Shown piece after piece: positions 52,602-55,391 of a DNA stretch of 55,391 nucleotides. The position numbers and the translations under genes were made by a program. How positions within the stretch are numbered: the first letter of the stretch is position 1; the number at the start of each line of letters is the position of its first letter. Location: assembly GCA_947572725.1 (NCBI GenBank), contig CANPDB010000008.1:1-55391 (forward strand). The letters are read 5' to 3'. Source of the DNA: an uncultured Clostridium sp. GTDB lineage: Bacteria; Bacillota; Clostridia; TANB77; CAG-508. A model generated the notes under the pieces. That model saw only the letters and a program-made list of their open reading frames with translations. It searched no databases and had not been told where the DNA came from.

Positions 52602-54269
52602 ATGAAAAACAAAGAAAAATTATCATTCAGTTCAAAAATCATAATAATAGACAGAATGCTAGGAAATATAATAGAACTATTTTTAAACACATTTTTAACA
52701 GCATACTTTTACAAAATCACGCCAGACAATATGATTTACATATCAAGCTATTACATAATCTCGTGGATTAGTGCCACAATAGGAGCATTCATATTAGGAG
52801 ATTATATAAAAAGAAAAAACAAAGTAAAATTATATCGATATGGAACACTAATAAAATGCATATACATTTTACTAATAATAATATTAAAAGAAAAGATATT
52901 AGACTATGTATGGCTAATAGCAATAATATATGGAATATCAGTATCAATGACAGGCTTTCCATTTAATATGATGGAATCTGAATTAGTAAGTCAAAAAGAA
53001 AGAACAAAATATATGGGATATAAGGCAGCAATAGGCGAAGTGGCAAAAGTACTTATACCAATACTTTTAGGAGCATATATCACATATACATCATATCAAG
53101 TTGCAGCTGTACTAGTATTAATATTTTCTATTATCAAATTAATTAACACATATTTTATAGAAAACAAAAACATAGAAAAAGAAAAATTGAATTTAAGGAA
53201 ATGTGCAGAAGCAATAAAGAAAAACAAGAATTATCCAATTAAAAAACTATATGCAATTGAATTTTTAAAAGGAATAACAGTTAATGGAGTTTTAAGCATA
53301 ATAATTTCATTATTAATTGTATACGAAGTAAAAACAGATTTGAACTTAGGAATGTGGTCTTCATTCTTTTCTGTATGTACAATTCTAACTATGTTAATAT
53401 TTGCAAAAAAATATGATAAATATAATTCAAAAAAAATATTAACAATATGTTCAATTGCGATTATAACAAGTTTTGCATTACTGTTGTTTTCAATAAACTT
53501 AACAACAATTATTTTATATAATATCGTGTACTATGTATTTATAGAAATATTAAAAAATATTACTGAAATACGATTGTTTGATTATTCTAACAAACCACCA
53601 TTTGATAAAAAGTTTAATACGGAATATTTTGTATTTAGAGAAGTATTTATAAATTTGGGTAGAGTAGTAGGATATATTGTATTATTAATAGTTGGATTAA
53701 GCCACAATGCAAATTATTTAAAAGTGCTGTTCTTATTCACAACAATTGCACTAATGCTAATGATAATAATTAGTAGAAAAATAAAGTTAGAACAAAAGGT
53801 AGGATTTACAATAGGAAAATTTGCACCATTACATAAAGGGCATCAATATTTAATTGAAACAGCAATTAAAGAGATGGACAAGTTTATTGTAATTATTTAT
53901 GAGACTGATTTAATTAATGTACCAATAGAAATGAGAGCAAAATGGATTGAAAAATTGTATCCAAATGTAGAAATAAGATATGCAAAAAATCCACCAAAAC
54001 AGTATGGATTAGACAAAGAAAGTGTGGATATTCAAATGGAATATTTGAGCAATATAATAAAAGATATCAAGCCAACTCATTTTTATAGTAGTGAGCCTTA
54101 TGGAAAGTGTGTTGCTGATAGTTTAGAAATTGTTGATAGAAGAATTGATAATAAAAGGGAACAAGTTAATATTAGTGCTACTGAAATAAGAAATGGATTT
54201 GATAATAGTAAAGAATGGCTTGATGAAGTTGTTTATGAAGATTGTAAAAAGTATATAAATGAAAAGTAA
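52602..54269 (+). CDS. MFS-like permease fused to NadR-type NMN adenylyltransferase
   Basis: 555 residues. Residues 1-392 carry about 11-12 membrane spans with an MFS-like cytoplasmic loop (LGDYIKRKNKVKLYRYGTLI). Residues about 400-555 form a nucleotidyltransferase: FTIGKFAPLHKGHQYLIETA (the HxGH ATP motif), PIEMRAKWIEKLYP, THFYSSEPYG and VNISATEIRNG (the ISTxxR motif). These match the NMN-adenylyltransferase domain of NadR, including SSEPYG. Uptake of a pyridine nucleoside or nucleotide coupled to NAD synthesis is inference, since no kinase domain is seen. ATG preceded by AAGGAAAA. The two halves are in one uninterrupted frame. Confidence 0.8.
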   Translation: MKNKEKLSFSSKIIIIDRMLGNIIELFLNTFLTAYFYKITPDNMIYISSYYIISWISATIGAFILGDYIKRKNKVKLYRYGTLIKCIYILLIIILKEKILDYVWLIAIIYGISVSMTGFPFNMMESELVSQKERTKYMGYKAAIGEVAKVLIPILLGAYITYTSYQVAAVLVLIFSIIKLINTYFIENKNIEKEKLNLRKCAEAIKKNKNYPIKKLYAIEFLKGITVNGVLSIIISLLIVYEVKTDLNLGMWSSFFSVCTILTMLIFAKKYDKYNSKKILTICSIAIITSFALLLFSINLTTIILYNIVYYVFIEILKNITEIRLFDYSNKPPFDKKFNTEYFVFREVFINLGRVVGYIVLLIVGLSHNANYLKVLFLFTTIALMLMIIISRKIKLEQKVGFTIGKFAPLHKGHQYLIETAIKEMDKFIVIIYETDLINVPIEMRAKWIEKLYPNVEIRYAKNPPKQYGLDKESVDIQMEYLSNIIKDIKPTHFYSSEPYGKCVADSLEIVDRRIDNKREQVNISATEIRNGFDNSKEWLDEVVYEDCKKYINEK

Positions 54270-54344
54270 TTTTTGTCTTGACAAAAAAAGGAAAATAAGA
54301 TAATATTTTTAACGAATAAAACAAAAAATTAAGGAGGAATTATA

Positions 54345-54884
54345 ATGGAATTAAAAGGAAGCAAAACAGAAAAAAATTTAATGGAAGCATTTGCAGGAGA
54401 ATCACAAGCAAGAAATAAATATACATATTTTGCAAGCAAAGCAAAAAAAGAAGGATATGAACAAATAGCAGCTATATTCCAAGAAACAGCAGATAATGAA
54501 AAAGAACATGCAAAAATATGGTTTAAATTACTACAAGGTGGAGATATAAAAACAACATCTGAAAACCTAAAAGCAGCAGCAGAAGGAGAAAATTATGAAT
54601 GGACAGATATGTACGATAGAATGGCAAAAGAAGCAAAAGAAGAAGGATTTGACCATATAGCATTTTTATTCTCTGAAGTAGCAAAAATTGAAAAAGAACA
54701 CGAAGAAAGATATAAAAAATTATTAGAAAATGTAGAAGGTGGATTAGTATTTAGCCGTGATGGTGATAAAATTTGGAAATGTAGAAATTGTGGACATATT
54801 GTAATTGGAAAACAAGCTCCAGAAATTTGCCCAGTATGTGCTCATCCAAAAGCTTATTTTGAAATCAAAGCAGAAAATTATTAA
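54345..54884 (+). CDS. rubrerythrin
   Basis: 179 residues. A ferritin-like diiron domain (about 1-140): [20 protein letters not shown] with the first Glu ligands, [15 protein letters not shown] (ExxH), and the second half [22 protein letters not shown]-terminal rubredoxin knuckle follows ([20 protein letters not shown]). Reduces hydrogen peroxide in anaerobes. The ribosome binding site is TTAAGGAGG; the gene is transcribed alone. A TTGACA-like box lies at about 54276, but its -10 was not resolved. Codons suggest high expression. Confidence 0.96.
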   Translation: MELKGSKTEKNLMEAFAGESQARNKYTYFASKAKKEGYEQIAAIFQETADNEKEHAKIWFKLLQGGDIKTTSENLKAAAEGENYEWTDMYDRMAKEAKEEGFDHIAFLFSEVAKIEKEHEERYKKLLENVEGGLVFSRDGDKIWKCRNCGHIVIGKQAPEICPVCAHPKAYFEIKAENY

Positions 54885-54912
54885 TAAAAATTTGAATTTT
54901 ATATAATAGAAA

Positions 54913-54945
54913 AGTGGATATTAAATAACAATGTCTGCTTTTTTA
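54913..54945 (+). terminator. rubrerythrin terminator (G-U-rich stem)
   Basis: AGTGGATATT pairs with AATGTCTGCT through several G-U pairs, followed by TTTTTT. Confidence 0.55.
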
Positions 54946-54984
54946 TATTGTAGAGAAAATCAACAATTTTTGATTTGCAACAAG

Positions 54985-55277
54985 AAAGGAGGTCGCCTTA
55001 AAAGGTGACCTCCTCTTTGCTGAATAGGGTTGAATTATTAAACTGTAGAGCCTGACTAGTGGTATAAAAGATGCTTAGACTCTTCACACCTTTCTGCACT
55101 TTGTCAAGTGCACCACATCTGTAAGGCGAATCCTACAGGATAATAACCTGCTATTTTCATAGTTCTTCCTCCATAGAGACGCGTGTACGGCCACGCCACT
55201 ATAAAAATATGGTTTAGCCATCAGTATAAAATACATACTAATGACAGTGACAGTGTACAGCCAGTTTTGGCAAATAC
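54985..55277 (-). ncRNA. orphan leader-like RNA with 18-codon peptide and terminator
   Basis: A minus-strand unit of about 290 bases with its own promoter and terminator but no downstream gene. Visible hairpins: GCACTT/AAGTGC (about 55098-55112), CTGTAGG/CTTACAG (about 55120-55140), a G+C-rich segment GTGGCGTGGCCGTACACGCG, and a final stem AGGAGGTC/GACCTCCT at 54987-55014 followed by TTTC. Base composition is far richer in G and C than the surroundings. It encloses a strongly initiated short ORF. The layout recalls attenuator leaders of translation-inhibitor resistance genes; a stand-alone sRNA is equally possible. Confidence 0.5.
55104..55160 (-). CDS. 18-residue leader peptide candidate
   Basis: MKIAGYYPVGFALQMWCT then TGA. 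GGAGG (complement of 55168-55172) stands seven bases before the ATG, an excellent ribosome binding site. The stop codon lies in the loop of a hairpin, as in attenuators. Not recognised. Confidence 0.45.
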   Translation of the reverse strand: MKIAGYYPVGFALQMWCT

Positions 55278-55283
55278 AAACAT

Positions 55284-55312
55284 ATTTTACCATAAATATT
55301 TACATAAGTCAA
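55284..55312 (-). promoter_or_regulatory. sigma-A-type promoter of the orphan RNA
   Basis: On the minus strand: TTGACT (55312-55307), a 17-base spacer and TAAAAT (55289-55284). Initiation near 55277. The remaining bases to 55391 show nothing further. Confidence 0.65.
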
Positions 55313-55391
55313 TAATTTTTTGTGATTTTTAGTTAGTATATGATTAATTTATGATAATGTCTTAAGTAATAACTTTAGAAAATGTCCCAAC

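Noticed and set aside
55084..55293. 69-codon minus-strand frame at the window end
   Set aside because: It starts at the -10 region of the orphan-RNA promoter without a ribosome binding site and runs through the structured segment. The 18-codon frame has a far better start.
1..55391. CRISPR array or classical insertion sequence
   Set aside because: No regularly spaced identical direct repeats and no transposase gene were seen. The direct repeats present belong to the palindromic families or the rbgA scars.

Overview
The window is about 55 kb of very AT-rich DNA (roughly 28% G+C by eye). Its gene content is typical of an endospore-lineage, low-GC Gram-positive bacterium of the Clostridia type: SpoVG behind a textbook sigma-H promoter, the IreB-RuvX-DUF1292 trio, Mini-III RNase, RbgA, RimO, an RNase E/G protein, rubrerythrin (an anaerobe marker) and a sortase-type surface protease. 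Ribosome binding sites are strong (GGAGG) and TTG/GTG starts are common. An uncultivated gut clostridial lineage is my best guess; the sequence alone does not name the species.

Layout. 1-3.6 kb: accessory genes, namely a DinD-like BRO-N protein and an ATP-grasp plus radical-SAM pair of unknown product. 3.6-10.7 kb: housekeeping (murC, spoVG, pth, RNase G-like, rimO) and one acidic orphan. 10.7-16.5 kb: a CDF metal transporter, small membrane proteins, an acyl-CoA synthetase and a membrane-anchored orphan. 17-23.7 kb: a G5/SH3/glucosaminidase wall hydrolase; a three-gene unit (small membrane protein, TadZ/CpaE-like ATPase with AT-hooks, GAF plus degenerate GGDEF protein); then ireB-ruvX-DUF1292. 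23.8-25.8 kb: a membrane protein, a HAD nucleotidase and a TsaC-type protein. 25.8-33.06 kb: a mobile island lodged in the 5' end of rbgA. 33-37.8 kb: rbgA, mrnC, tRNA-Glu and a yybP-ykoY (Mn2+) riboswitch ahead of a P-type ATPase. 38-49.4 kb: surface cysteine protease, metG, polysaccharide deacetylase, GH25/LysM lysozyme and two large orphans. 49.5-55.4 kb: tRNA-Leu, small genes, a frameshifted plsC, a transporter-NMN adenylyltransferase fusion, rubrerythrin, and an orphan minus-strand leader-like RNA.

The most interesting region is the island. Copies of the 5' end of rbgA (ribosome binding site plus a short ORF, two of them ending in NINW) lie at 25.8 and 27.4 kb, with a partial one at 29.15 kb. 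The intact rbgA starts inside the 3' end of a large serine recombinase gene. I read this as repeated integration at one site in rbgA, each event supplying a new rbgA start and leaving the old one as a scar. The cargo includes two KilA-N proteins (one with a CTG start), a broken DUF4393 gene, and a candidate two-gene module: a 58-residue membrane peptide ending in NNGDVINGN, and a 777-residue probably helical protein beginning with the same motif. That architecture resembles bacterial amyloid-signalling effector/receptor pairs and could be an undescribed defence module.

The second theme is structured intergenic repeats. There are three families of long near-palindromes (two copies; four copies plus a half remnant; one copy), and a set of small hairpins built on TGCCA/TGGCA that seem to serve as mobile terminators. 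Two of the long families share a central GGTCCCCACA motif, and the two copies of family 1 show matched changes on both arms.
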